Shown: positions 1 to 7,234 of the stretch, in pieces
Layout of the letters: every line of letters starts with the position of its first letter
Position numbering within the stretch: the first letter of the stretch is position 1
Origin: an uncultured Anaerolineaceae bacterium
GTDB lineage: Bacteria; Chloroflexota; Anaerolineae; Anaerolineales; Anaerolineaceae
Assembly (NCBI GenBank): GCA_937907495.1
Contig: CALESS010000490.1
Location: 1 to 7,234 of the forward strand
DNA length: 7,234 nucleotides
Direction of reading: 5' to 3'
Notes under the pieces: generated by a model
Database searches by the model: none
The model's input: the letters and a program-made list of their open reading frames with translations, nothing else
Told to the model about the DNA's origin: nothing
Translations under genes and position numbers: made by a program

Positions 1-1
1 C

Positions 2-1603
2 ATCAACCGCGAGGGCGGCTCGCAGGAAATCCTCTCCTACCAGATGGCGATTGATAACATCCTCTTCCTCGCCGAAGACCCGGATAAGATCCCCTCGCGC
101 ATGAACCGCTTTTCAGAAGGTTCCGGCTCGGCAGCCCAACTGTTGGGGAACGTCTTGCCGCTGCTGCAGGGGCAGCCACTGGCACTGGATAAAATCTACA
201 TCCATTCCCCAGATTCCCCGCCGCCCCCGGTGGCGGTGCCCTTCTTCACCTCGCTGGTGGATGGGGTCAAACGGTTCTTCTACTCATTTCGGGCCAACCC
301 CTACCAATCCATTGGAGCGGAGGAGGGCGAGATTGAGGTCTGGGTCAACCGGCCGCGCCAGTATGTGGATTTGCTGCAAACCCTGACGGATGAATCCTTC
401 ACTCCCGAGACGGGCATCCGGGTGAAGTTTTCCATCATGCCCAACGAGTCCAAATTGGTGCTGGCAAATGCCGCCGGCATCCAGCCGGATGTGGCCCTGG
501 GGGTCAGCACCAACGTGCCGTACGAGCTTGCCATCCGCAACGCCCTGAAGGATTTACGCTCTTTTGAGGATTTTGACGAGGTAATCCGCGTCTTTTCCCC
601 CGGTTCGCTGTTGAGCTATGTCATCAATGATTCCGCCTACGCCATCCCAGAGACGCAGGACTTCTGGGTCACCTACTATCGCAAAGACATCCTCGGCTCG
701 CTGGATATCCCGGTTCCAAACACCTGGAACGAAGTCATTGAAATCTTGCCGGAGTTGCAGCGCCAGGGAATGAACTTCAACACCCCGCTCTCCAGCGGCA
801 GTGGAACCAAGAACTACCTTTTCACCGCCCCCTACATCTTCAACTACGGGGCCCAGCTCTACAGTCCGGATGGTTTTTCCACCGGCCTGGGCAGTGATGA
901 AGCCATCCAGGCCATCCAGTTCATGGCGGAGAGCTTTACCATTTACGGCATGCCGCTGACCACCTCCAACTTCTATGACAGCTTCCGCTATGGCAGCCTG
1001 CCGATTGGGGTCTCCAACTTTGAAACCTATATCAAACTGCTGACGGCGGCCCCAGAACTGAACGGCCTGTGGGATATCACCCTCTACCCCGCCACGCTTG
1101 CCCCGGATGGGCACGAATATCGCTACGCCACCGGCTCCGCCCAGGCAAGCATTATGTTTGCGGATACCCCAATGCCCGGTGAATCTTGGGAGTTTATCAA
1201 GTGGTGGGTTTCCACCGAAACCCAGTTGGATTTCCAGCAGCAGCTTATCTTGAATTACGGCCTGGAATATCTATGGAACTCCGCCAACCTGGAAGCCTTT
1301 CAGTACTCTCCCATCCCGGAGGAACACCGGCAGGTCATCCTGGAGCAATGGCAATGGCTGCAAGAGCCGGTCAAACTCCCCGGCAGTTACATGCAGGAGA
1401 GAGAGTTGAGCAACGCCTGGAACCGGATCGTTTTCGATGGCGTCAACCCGCGCGTGGCCATTGACAACTCCATTACCATCATCAACCGGGAAATTATCCG
1501 CAAGATGGAAGAATTTGGCTACCTGGAAAACGGCGTGCGGGTCAAGGAATTCACAGTTCCCTCCATTGAAACCATAAAAGGCTGGATGGGTGAAACCAAA
1601 TGA
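2..1603 (+). CDS. Extracellular solute-binding protein of a sugar ABC importer, long form, 5'-truncated by window
   Basis: Binds a carbohydrate-like ligand outside the membrane and delivers it to the two permeases encoded next. The frame is already open at base 2, so the ATG at 44 is an internal Met and the true start lies upstream; 533 residues are visible. Visible residues 1-105 precede the binding-protein fold: a helical stretch containing [16 protein letters not shown], then [19 protein letters not shown] and a segment ending NPYQSIG. The family-1 binding fold starts near visible residue 110 ([10 protein letters not shown]), where a normal mature binding protein would begin. It carries [15 protein letters not shown] (about 217-231), the hinge-region [10 protein letters not shown], and [15 protein letters not shown] (394-408), typical of CUT1 binding proteins. 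The signal sequence is not in the window. From memory, Paenibacillus-type relatives reach about 950-1000 residues, so several hundred residues may be missing. The stop overlaps the next start by 4 bases. Family assignment is firm; the ligand is unknown. Confidence 0.93.
   Translation: MNREGGSQEILSYQMAIDNILFLAEDPDKIPSRMNRFSEGSGSAAQLLGNVLPLLQGQPLALDKIYIHSPDSPPPPVAVPFFTSLVDGVKRFFYSFRANPYQSIGAEEGEIEVWVNRPRQYVDLLQTLTDESFTPETGIRVKFSIMPNESKLVLANAAGIQPDVALGVSTNVPYELAIRNALKDLRSFEDFDEVIRVFSPGSLLSYVINDSAYAIPETQDFWVTYYRKDILGSLDIPVPNTWNEVIEILPELQRQGMNFNTPLSSGSGTKNYLFTAPYIFNYGAQLYSPDGFSTGLGSDEAIQAIQFMAESFTIYGMPLTTSNFYDSFRYGSLPIGVSNFETYIKLLTAAPELNGLWDITLYPATLAPDGHEYRYATGSAQASIMFADTPMPGESWEFIKWWVSTETQLDFQQQLILNYGLEYLWNSANLEAFQYSPIPEEHRQVILEQWQWLQEPVKLPGSYMQERELSNAWNRIVFDGVNPRVAIDNSITIINREIIRKMEEFGYLENGVRVKEFTVPSIETIKGWMGETK
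1588..1593 (+). promoter_or_regulatory. Shine-Dalgarno-like site of first permease
   Basis: GGGTGA lies six bases before the ATG at 1600, inside the last codons of the binding-protein gene. It is a modest match to the anti-SD sequence. Together with the ATGA stop/start overlap it suggests translation by coupling with the upstream gene rather than strong independent initiation. Confidence 0.5.
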
Positions 1604-2523
1604 ACAGAGAAATTTCACAGCAATCGGGTTTCCGCAGATGGTTTTCCAAGGAAGGCAGCGCCTATGCCTTCCTCTCTGGCTACGCCTTGATGTTCATCGT
1701 CTTCATTGTCGTGCCGGTGCTGGTAGCCTTTATCCTCTCCTTTACTCTGTTTGATACCATTCAATTTCCCAAGTTCATCGGCCTCAAGAACTACGTCTCC
1801 CTGCTGACGCAGGATGACATCTTCATGAAGTACGTCCTGCCCAACACCATCCAGTTCGCGGTGATTGTCGGCCCGGGCGGGTACGTTCTCTCCTTTATGC
1901 TGGCCTGGATTTTGGCGCAACTGCCCAAGCTGCCGCGCACCATCATGGCGCTCATCCTGTATTCACCCTCCATGAGCTCCGGTGTGGCAATGTCGGTGGT
2001 TTGGCTTACCATCTTCAGTGGTGATCAAAACGGTTATCTCAATAGCTTATTGCTGACCTCCAACATCATCCAGGAGCCAATCCAGTGGCTGCAATCTCCC
2101 CAGTACTTGATGACCATCATGATCTTCGTCACCCTGTGGAGCAGCATGGGGGTGGGCTTCCTGGCCATGTTGGCCGGGATTTTGGAGATCAACCCCGAGC
2201 TTTACGAGGCAGCCAGCCTGGATGGCATTAACAACCGCTTTCAGGAGATCATCTACATCACCATCCCATCCATGAAGCCGCAAATGTTGTTCGGCGCGGT
2301 GATGGCGATTGTCGCCACCTTCCAGGCAGGTGCCATTGGGGTCACCCTTTCCGGGGGCAACCCCACCCCGCAATATGCGGGGCAGTTGATTGTCAACCAT
2401 ATTGAAGATTATGGTTTCCTGCGCTACGAGATGGGCTACGCAGCTGCGGTTTCGGTGCTACTGCTGTTGATGGTGCTGCTGTTCTCGCGGGTTGCCAACA
2501 AACTGTTCAGCAGCAATGACTAG
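1600..2523 (+). CDS. Sugar ABC transporter permease, MalF/UgpA/LplB type
   Basis: One half of the transmembrane channel of a CUT1-type carbohydrate importer. The 307 residues are usual for the shorter LplB/UgpA-like members, without the large periplasmic loop of E. coli MalF. The first membrane helix lies at about residues 22-48 ([16 protein letters not shown]), followed by [11 protein letters not shown], the usual family sequence after helix 1. Further hydrophobic helices occupy roughly 82-140, 170-195, 228-250 and 278-300. The cytoplasmic EAA loop that contacts the ATPase starts at E203 ([15 protein letters not shown], then the IPSMKP end). The start is the ATG of an ATGA overlap with the binding-protein stop, and the second permease follows 8 bases downstream, so the two presumably form a heterodimer. 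The substrate cannot be read from the permease. The gene is intact with no missing motif. Confidence 0.96.
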   Translation: MNREISQQSGFRRWFSKEGSAYAFLSGYALMFIVFIVVPVLVAFILSFTLFDTIQFPKFIGLKNYVSLLTQDDIFMKYVLPNTIQFAVIVGPGGYVLSFMLAWILAQLPKLPRTIMALILYSPSMSSGVAMSVVWLTIFSGDQNGYLNSLLLTSNIIQEPIQWLQSPQYLMTIMIFVTLWSSMGVGFLAMLAGILEINPELYEAASLDGINNRFQEIIYITIPSMKPQMLFGAVMAIVATFQAGAIGVTLSGGNPTPQYAGQLIVNHIEDYGFLRYEMGYAAAVSVLLLLMVLLFSRVANKLFSSND

Positions 2524-2527
2524 GTGA
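2522..2527 (+). promoter_or_regulatory. Shine-Dalgarno site of second permease
   Basis: AGGTGA overlaps the TAG stop of the first permease gene (2521-2523) and ends four bases before the ATG at 2532. It is a fair SD match with short spacing, consistent with termination-reinitiation coupling between the two permease genes. Confidence 0.6.
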
Positions 2528-2531
2528 AACC

Positions 2532-3437
2532 ATGAAAATCTTCAAACGAGCGCGTCATTCCGGAATTCATTACAACGGCGTCAACCCGCGTGGCTTTCAC
2601 CCCAGCCAGATCAAGTTCTACTTCATTCTGCTGCCCCTGGTTGCCATCATGCTGCTGCCGATTCTGTTCATCTTCTCCCATGCCTTCAAACCCCCGGATG
2701 AGCTGTTTGCCTATCCGCCGCGCTTTTTTGTCATCAACCCGACCTTCAAAAATTTTACAGATTTGTTCTCCAAGATGTCCACCTCGGGGGTGCCGGTCAG
2801 CCGTTACCTGTTCAACAGCATCGTCATCACTGCGGTCACCATCGCCGCCTCGATTGTGGTCTCCTCCACGGCGGCCTACGCACTCTCCAAAAAACGCTTC
2901 AAGCTCAAAAAGGCACTCTTCGCCATTAACACCGTCGCCCTGATGTTCGTGCCGATCGCCGTCACCATCCCGCGTTTCCTCATCATCGAGCGGCTGGGGC
3001 TGATAGACACCTTTTGGGTACACATCCTGCCCATGCTGGCGATGCCGGTGGGCCTGTTCCTGATCAAGCAGTTTATTGATGGCATCCCAGATGAAGTGGT
3101 GGAGGCCGCCCGGATTGATGGCGCCTCCGACCTGGCCGTCTACTGGCGCATCATCCTGCCGATGATTAAACCGGCCATTGCCACCATTGCCATCCTGACC
3201 TTCCAGGCCACCTGGAATAACGCCGACACCTCCTCCCTCTTCATTAATGAGGAGAGTCTGAAAACCTTCGCCTTCTACCTCACCACCCTCACCTCCACCA
3301 CCGCCGGGGCCAATGCCGTGGCCGGCCAGGGAATTGCCGCCGCCGCCTCGCTGATCACCTTTTTGCCCAACCTGATTATCTTCATCTTCCTGCAAGGCCA
3401 GGTGATGAGTACCATGTCACATTCAGGGTTGAAATGA
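2532..3437 (+). CDS. Carbohydrate ABC transporter permease, MalG/LplC type
   Basis: Second channel subunit of the CUT1-type importer, partner of the preceding MalF-like permease. It has 301 residues, close to the usual 275-300. A basic N-terminal tail of about 30 residues contains [14 protein letters not shown], which I recall from Paenibacillus members of this subfamily. Helix 1 follows at about 30-50 ([16 protein letters not shown]), then [17 protein letters not shown], a typical MalG-type segment. The cytoplasmic EAA loop starts at E191 ([17 protein letters not shown], closing with LPMIKP). The C-terminus STMSHSGLK matches the 'E/STMAHSGIK' ending of LplC-like permeases. The ATG at 2532 has an SD overlapping the previous stop, and the stop codon overlaps the next gene by 4 bases. 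The gene is intact. The substrate is not predictable from sequence alone. Confidence 0.96.
   Translation: MKIFKRARHSGIHYNGVNPRGFHPSQIKFYFILLPLVAIMLLPILFIFSHAFKPPDELFAYPPRFFVINPTFKNFTDLFSKMSTSGVPVSRYLFNSIVITAVTIAASIVVSSTAAYALSKKRFKLKKALFAINTVALMFVPIAVTIPRFLIIERLGLIDTFWVHILPMLAMPVGLFLIKQFIDGIPDEVVEAARIDGASDLAVYWRIILPMIKPAIATIAILTFQATWNNADTSSLFINEESLKTFAFYLTTLTSTTAGANAVAGQGIAAAASLITFLPNLIIFIFLQGQVMSTMSHSGLK
3425..3428 (+). promoter_or_regulatory. Weak Shine-Dalgarno bearing on the ATGATG start
   Basis: AGGG lies five bases before the ATG at 3434 and eight before the second, adjacent ATG at 3437. The spacing fits the second ATG slightly better, so the protein may begin MKK rather than MMKK. The choice changes only one residue ahead of the signal peptide. 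Confidence 0.4.
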
Positions 3438-5443
3438 TGAAAAAAGTTCTCCTCCTCCTGCTGGTGGCGGTTCTCCTCGTCCTCACCCCCTCCTCCGCCC
3501 GGGCGGATTCGCCCTACAACACCTGGGCGCTGGGGCCAGGCGGCTGGCTCCTCATGACCCAGGATGCCTACACCCCGGTTGCCGAGTTTGATTTGCCCAT
3601 CTCCGGGGCGGAAGAACTGGTCATCACCCCCGATGGCACGATGTACATCGCCGATACCGGTAATGGCCGGGTGATCCGGCTGGAAAACTTTGAAATCACC
3701 GCCACCTACGGCGAAGACATTCTGCAAAGCCCCACCGGCCTGTTTGTGGATGAAGATGGCAGCCTGTATGTCGCTGATTCCAAGGCCAATGCTCTCTATT
3801 TGTTTGATGCCAGCGGCACCTTGCTGAAAGAAATTGGCCGCCCGCAAGAGCCGTTGTTTGGCAAAAACCGCGAATTTCTGCCGCGCAAAATTGCGGTGGA
3901 TGCCCGCAAAAATCTGTACGTCATCAGCGAAGGCTCCGTGGATGGCATCGTCCAACTGAATACCAACGGCAATTTCATCGGCTATTTCGGCGCCAATTCC
4001 GCCACCATGTCCTTGAAGATGATCCTGCAGCGGCTCTTCCTGACCAGGGAACAACTCGATCAATTCGTGAAGAACGAAGCTGCCTCCCCTTCCAATATTG
4101 CCATTGACCATCAATCCATGGTCTACACCATCACCGCCGGCACAACCCGTTCCAAGAGCATCCGCAAATTCACCGTCTCGGGCAAGAACATCTTCCCGGA
4201 AACCCTGGCTTCCAGCACCTTCCGCGACATTGACATTAGCGAAAACGGCCTGGTGGTGGCAGTGGATGCCGACGGCGGGATTTTTGAATACGATCTCGAT
4301 GGCACTTTTCTATTCCGGTTTGGCGCCCAGGATAACGGCAACCAGCGCCTTGGGATGTTGCGAAACCCGACCGCCATCGCCCGCTATGGTGAAAACCTCT
4401 ACGTCCTGGATAAGGATAAGAATGCCGTGACGGTCTACCAGACCACGGCCTTTGCCCGCCAGGTGCATGATGGTGTGCGCCTGTATATGGGCGGCTTCTA
4501 CGATGAGGCCAAGCCCTACTTTGAAGAGGTGCTGAACTACAACGGCTCCTTCGTCATGGCTTACCAGGCGATTGCTGATGCTTATTACAAAGACCGCAAT
4601 TATTCCGAAGCCCTTGCCTCTTACAAATACGCGGAGGACCGCGCCGGTTATTCCCAGGCCTACTGGGAGCTGCGCAATATGGTATTGCAAACCTCCCTCA
4701 CCCCGGCTATCCTCGGGCTGCTGGGGTTATGGCTGGCGCAGGTGGTGTTCACCCGCATCGAAAGGCGTACCCGCTGGTTGGACCCGCTGCGGAAATGGCT
4801 GAAGGACTTGCAACGCTTCAAACTGGTGGATGACTTTGTCTTCCTGTTCCGCTTCATCAAGCAGCCCGCCGATAGTTTCTATTACATCAAGAAGAATTAC
4901 CGCGGCAGCCTGCTGTTCGCCGGGCTGATCTACCTGTGGGTGGTCATCGTCCGGGTGCTCACCCAGTTTGTCACCGGATTCATCTTCAACCGCTACGCCT
5001 CCCCGGCAGAAGTGCCCATCGGGAACGAAATTCTCTACACCGTTCTGCTCATTCTCCTCTGGAACGCCGCCAATTACCTGATCTCCACCATCAGCGATGG
5101 CGAAGGCCGGGTGAAGCATGTGGTCATCGGCAGTGCTTACAGCCTGTTCCCGTATGTCTTATTCGCCCTGCCCATCGCCCTGGTCTCCAATGTGCTTTCC
5201 CTCAACGAGGTGTTCCTCTATTCCTTCTCAATGAACATCGTCTGGTTCTGGTGCGGTCTGATGTTGTTCCTGATGGTCAAGGAGATTCACAACTACTCGT
5301 TCTTTGAGACCGTGCGCAACATCCTGCTCACCATTTTCACCATGGCGCTCTTCGTGCTGACCGGATACATCCTCTACGTGCTGTTCAACCAATTGTTTGA
5401 GTTCGTCTCGGCAATTCTCCAGGAGGTTAGGTTACGTGGCTAA
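3434..5443 (+). CDS. NHL beta-propeller / TPR / YIP1-type membrane protein
   Basis: Function unknown; architecture is clear. Residues 1-25 are a signal peptide (Lys pair, Leu-rich core, SARA-DS cleavage site). A six-bladed propeller follows, with NHL-like blades near 54-84 ([19 protein letters not shown]), 99-125 (SLYVADS), 149-175 (NLYVISE), 219-248, 263-287 and 311-337 ([15 protein letters not shown]). A predicted helical insert at about 189-217 separates blades 3 and 4. Residues 343-403 form a TPR-like helical pair of repeats ([29 protein letters not shown]). A membrane helix at about 422-440 is followed by a very basic segment ([17 protein letters not shown]), then a YIP1-type region with [18 protein letters not shown] and about five more helices to the C-terminus. 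By the positive-inside rule the propeller and TPR are extracytoplasmic. It overlaps the upstream permease by 4 bases and the downstream gene by 8. A role as scaffold or glycan sensor is inference. Confidence 0.9.
   Translation: MMKKVLLLLLVAVLLVLTPSSARADSPYNTWALGPGGWLLMTQDAYTPVAEFDLPISGAEELVITPDGTMYIADTGNGRVIRLENFEITATYGEDILQSPTGLFVDEDGSLYVADSKANALYLFDASGTLLKEIGRPQEPLFGKNREFLPRKIAVDARKNLYVISEGSVDGIVQLNTNGNFIGYFGANSATMSLKMILQRLFLTREQLDQFVKNEAASPSNIAIDHQSMVYTITAGTTRSKSIRKFTVSGKNIFPETLASSTFRDIDISENGLVVAVDADGGIFEYDLDGTFLFRFGAQDNGNQRLGMLRNPTAIARYGENLYVLDKDKNAVTVYQTTAFARQVHDGVRLYMGGFYDEAKPYFEEVLNYNGSFVMAYQAIADAYYKDRNYSEALASYKYAEDRAGYSQAYWELRNMVLQTSLTPAILGLLGLWLAQVVFTRIERRTRWLDPLRKWLKDLQRFKLVDDFVFLFRFIKQPADSFYYIKKNYRGSLLFAGLIYLWVVIVRVLTQFVTGFIFNRYASPAEVPIGNEILYTVLLILLWNAANYLISTISDGEGRVKHVVIGSAYSLFPYVLFALPIALVSNVLSLNEVFLYSFSMNIVWFWCGLMLFLMVKEIHNYSFFETVRNILLTIFTMALFVLTGYILYVLFNQLFEFVSAILQEVRLRG
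5421..5426 (+). promoter_or_regulatory. Consensus Shine-Dalgarno fixing a GTG start
   Basis: AGGAGG is the best ribosome binding site in the window. It lies within the last codons of the YIP1-type gene, nine bases before the GTG at 5436. No ATG in the same frame occurs until codon 108, beyond the signal peptide. The site therefore decides the start of the downstream exported protein, and suggests it is translated more strongly than its coupled neighbours. Confidence 0.85.
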
Positions 5444-7234
5444 ATGGCGCTTCATCTTCCAATGCTTCCTGGTGGTGGGCCTGGTATGCGGGCTGAACCT
5501 GCGCCCCGCCCAGGCCAGCGGGTTGAATCCGGATAACCGCCCGGTCCCTTCCGCCCGGTTGAACCCGGATGATCCCAACCCGCTGCCTCCCCAGGAGATA
5601 CCCGAGAGCTATGAGCCGGTGGCGGAGAATGAGAATTTTCAATTGTTCGCCAACCGCGCTTCGCTGGCCTTCAAAGTGCTGGATAAACGCAGCGGTTACA
5701 TCTGGCACTCCAACCTGGATGAGAAAATCACCGGGGATCGCCTGAATAAGACCTGGATGGCCTTCGCCAGCAGCGGCATCAGCATTGATTACCTGGATGA
5801 AAAAGCCCTCAGCGAGCGGGTTTCCATCACCAATACCGAGCCAGAAATCACCTTTACCCCCACGGGCCAGGGTTTTGAGGCAGCCATCACCTTCCTGGAG
5901 CCTTCCATCAGCCTGGTGCTGCAGGTGCGGCTGGAAGAAGCCGGCGTCAGCGTGGAGATTCCCTTCGCTTCCATCAACCAGGCCGACCCGGCATTCAAGC
6001 TCGGCACGCTCTACGTCTATCCATTCCTGGGCGCCATCCGCGGCGACAGCCTGCCCGGCTATATGTTCATCCCGGATGGACCCGGCAGCCTGATCCGCTT
6101 CAGCAACACCACCAAAGCCGTCAACATGTATTATGGCCGCTACTACGGGGCAGACCTGGGCATGCTGGGCGTGCTGCCCTTTGACCCCACCATCAACCGC
6201 CCGGATGTCATCTCCTACCCGGTGTTTGGCATGGTGCATGGCGAAAAAGAACACGCCTTCCTTTCGATTGTTGAAAAAGGCGCATCCTATGGAGAAGTGC
6301 AGGCGCACCCGGCGGGTATCATCACCAACTTCAATTTCCTCTATAGCGCCTTTCTCTATAACGAAAGTTACTTCCAGGCCACCAACCGTTCCGGGGCGGG
6401 CGTGACCACCCTGCAGCAAAACACAAACGCCTTTGACATCAAAATCCATTATCGCTTTCTGACCGGGGAGCAAAGTGACTATGTGGGCATGGCTCGCAGC
6501 TACCAGCAATACCTGGTGGAAAAAGGTCAGCTCACCCGGCGTGTACCCCCCTCGCCGGATATCAGCATCAAGTTGGAGGTGCTGGGCGGCGAGAAGGAAA
6601 AGGTGTTGTTCTGGTATCGCCTGATTTCCATGACCACCGTGGACCAAATGACAGAAATGCTGGACAACCTGGATATAAAGAATCCGGAGGTGGTTTTCTA
6701 TGGCTGGCAGAAGTTGGGCGCTTCCAGTATGCCGCCGAAATCTCTCAAGATTGATCCCGGTTTGGGCAGCCTGCAACAGGTGCGCAGCCTGGTGGAGAAA
6801 ATCCAGGCGCGGGGCGGCAACTTCTCCTTCTACCTGGACCCCCAGGCAGCCATCCGCGGTGAAAGCGGTTACTCCACCCGCTACGACCTCGCCATGGCAA
6901 TCACCAACATCAATCTGCTCGGTTACAACCGCTATAAGGTGAATTACTACCTGAACCTGGATGCCGTGGCACAGCGTTTCTCCACCCTCTCCGCGCAGGC
7001 TGCCTCCGAGGTGAAAGCCGGCCTGGCGGTGGATGGCCTCGGCAACCGCCTTTACAGTGACTTCAAGCCCAATCACGTGCTCAACCGTGAGCAGGCCATT
7101 GAGCAATACCAGTCTCTGGTGGCTGCCGCCGCAGCAGAGACCCGCCTGGCCTTCTATCAGCCCAATGATTACCTCCTCGGCTTTACCCGGGCCTACTATG
7201 ATATGCCCCTCACCAACAGCGGCTATATCTATAC
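5436..7234 (+). CDS. Secreted DUF5696 domain-containing protein, putative glycoside-hydrolase-like, 3'-truncated by window
   Basis: Function not established. The frame runs from the GTG at 5436, behind AGGAGG, to the window end without a stop: 599 codons visible. Residues 1-27 are a signal peptide (AKWR, hydrophobic core, AQA-SG cleavage); there is no lipobox at the internal Cys. A Pro/Asp-rich linker (28-63) precedes a beta-rich region (about 64-345) with [18 protein letters not shown] (212-222) and [14 protein letters not shown] (from 262). [18 protein letters not shown] (347-364) leads to what looks like a (beta/alpha)-barrel: [25 protein letters not shown] and [12 protein letters not shown] (D533). 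The motifs match my memory of DUF5696 proteins of Paenibacillus, about 850-900 residues long, so roughly a third is missing. The fold layout resembles retaining glycoside hydrolases with an N-terminal sandwich, but catalytic residues cannot be assigned. It overlaps the YIP1-type gene by 8 bases, and export agrees with neighbours acting outside the cell. Confidence 0.88.
   Translation, partial: MAKWRFIFQCFLVVGLVCGLNLRPAQASGLNPDNRPVPSARLNPDDPNPLPPQEIPESYEPVAENENFQLFANRASLAFKVLDKRSGYIWHSNLDEKITGDRLNKTWMAFASSGISIDYLDEKALSERVSITNTEPEITFTPTGQGFEAAITFLEPSISLVLQVRLEEAGVSVEIPFASINQADPAFKLGTLYVYPFLGAIRGDSLPGYMFIPDGPGSLIRFSNTTKAVNMYYGRYYGADLGMLGVLPFDPTINRPDVISYPVFGMVHGEKEHAFLSIVEKGASYGEVQAHPAGIITNFNFLYSAFLYNESYFQATNRSGAGVTTLQQNTNAFDIKIHYRFLTGEQSDYVGMARSYQQYLVEKGQLTRRVPPSPDISIKLEVLGGEKEKVLFWYRLISMTTVDQMTEMLDNLDIKNPEVVFYGWQKLGASSMPPKSLKIDPGLGSLQQVRSLVEKIQARGGNFSFYLDPQAAIRGESGYSTRYDLAMAITNINLLGYNRYKVNYYLNLDAVAQRFSTLSAQAASEVKAGLAVDGLGNRLYSDFKPNHVLNREQAIEQYQSLVAAAAAETRLAFYQPNDYLLGFTRAYYDMPLTNSGYIY
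5521..5570 (+). repeat. Short imperfect direct repeat within signal-proximal linker
   Basis: GGTTGAATCCGGAT (5521-5534) recurs as GGTTGAACCCGGAT (5557-5570), 13 of 14 bases identical and 36 bases (12 codons) apart. It encodes LNPD twice in the Pro/Asp-rich linker just after the signal peptide of the DUF5696 protein. It looks like a small in-frame linker duplication and not a regulatory site. Confidence 0.6.

Noticed and set aside
44..46. ATG at 44 as the start of the solute-binding protein
   Set aside because: The frame is open upstream to base 2 with sensible sequence ([13 protein letters not shown]), there is no SD before it, and no signal peptide follows. It is an internal methionine of a longer protein.
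2520..3395. 291-residue minus-strand frame opposite the second permease
   Set aside because: Also in codon register with the sense gene and explained by the same codon avoidance. The product is low-complexity, Gly/Asp/Gln-rich and not protein-like, and the plus strand encodes an unmistakable permease.
3275..4114. 279-residue minus-strand frame across the permease / NHL junction
   Set aside because: Over the NHL gene its codons are in sense register, and it crosses the coupled gene junction. There is no SD or domain signal, and both overlapped plus-strand genes are well supported.
5444..5446. ATG immediately after the YIP1-type gene stop as start of the next gene
   Set aside because: It is out of frame with the 599-codon reading frame and does not open a substantial frame; GTG 5436 has the correctly spaced AGGAGG and yields a signal peptide.
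5481..5492. Possible lipoprotein lipobox at the internal Cys (GLVCG) of the DUF5696 protein
   Set aside because: The residues before Cys18 (Gly-Leu-Val) do not fit the lipobox pattern, and a clean signal peptidase I site (AQA-SG) lies nine residues later.
5427..7106. 559-residue open frame on the minus strand opposite the DUF5696 gene
   Set aside because: Its codons are exactly in register with the sense codons, so it is open merely because the sense gene avoids TTA, CTA and TCA. Its translation is Gly/His/Gln-rich with no recognisable domain, while the plus frame has an SD, a signal peptide and family motifs.

Overview
The window is a single co-directional block of five plus-strand genes, with both outer genes cut by the window edges. 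In order they encode: the C-terminal part of a very large extracellular solute-binding protein (2-1603), two CUT1-type sugar ABC transporter permeases (1600-2523 and 2532-3437), a secreted or membrane protein with a six-bladed NHL propeller, TPR and YIP1-type membrane domain (3434-5443), and the first 599 codons of a secreted DUF5696-type protein (5436 to the end). The genes overlap by 4, 4 and 8 bases or lie 8 bases apart, so the block reads as one polycistronic, translationally coupled unit. No non-coding stretch exceeds about 10 bases. No promoter, terminator, RNA gene, mobile element or CRISPR array is visible. The operon promoter, the N-terminus of the solute-binding protein and the C-terminus of the DUF5696 protein lie outside the window.

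The organism is a bacterium of moderately high G+C (by eye in the mid to upper 50s percent, not computed). Codon choice strongly avoids TTA, CTA and TCA, which leaves long in-register antisense open frames that are not genes. From memory, the same gene set (long solute-binding protein, two LplB/LplC-like permeases, NHL-TPR-YIP1 protein, DUF5696 protein) recurs in Paenibacillus-like Firmicutes. The base composition and protein style here make an Anaerolineae-like Chloroflexota my best guess. That assignment is inference only.

Working model: the solute-binding protein captures a carbohydrate or oligosaccharide and hands it to the permease heterodimer, which must use an ATPase encoded elsewhere because none is present here. 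The DUF5696 protein is exported and has the look of a beta-sandwich followed by a (beta/alpha)-barrel, so it may process a glycan outside the cell. The NHL-TPR-YIP1 protein would place a propeller and TPR on the outer face of the membrane, where it could organise the hydrolase-like protein, the binding protein or the substrate. Substrate and function are not known. This set is the most interesting content of the window: a conserved, apparently uncharacterised extracellular glycan-handling system.
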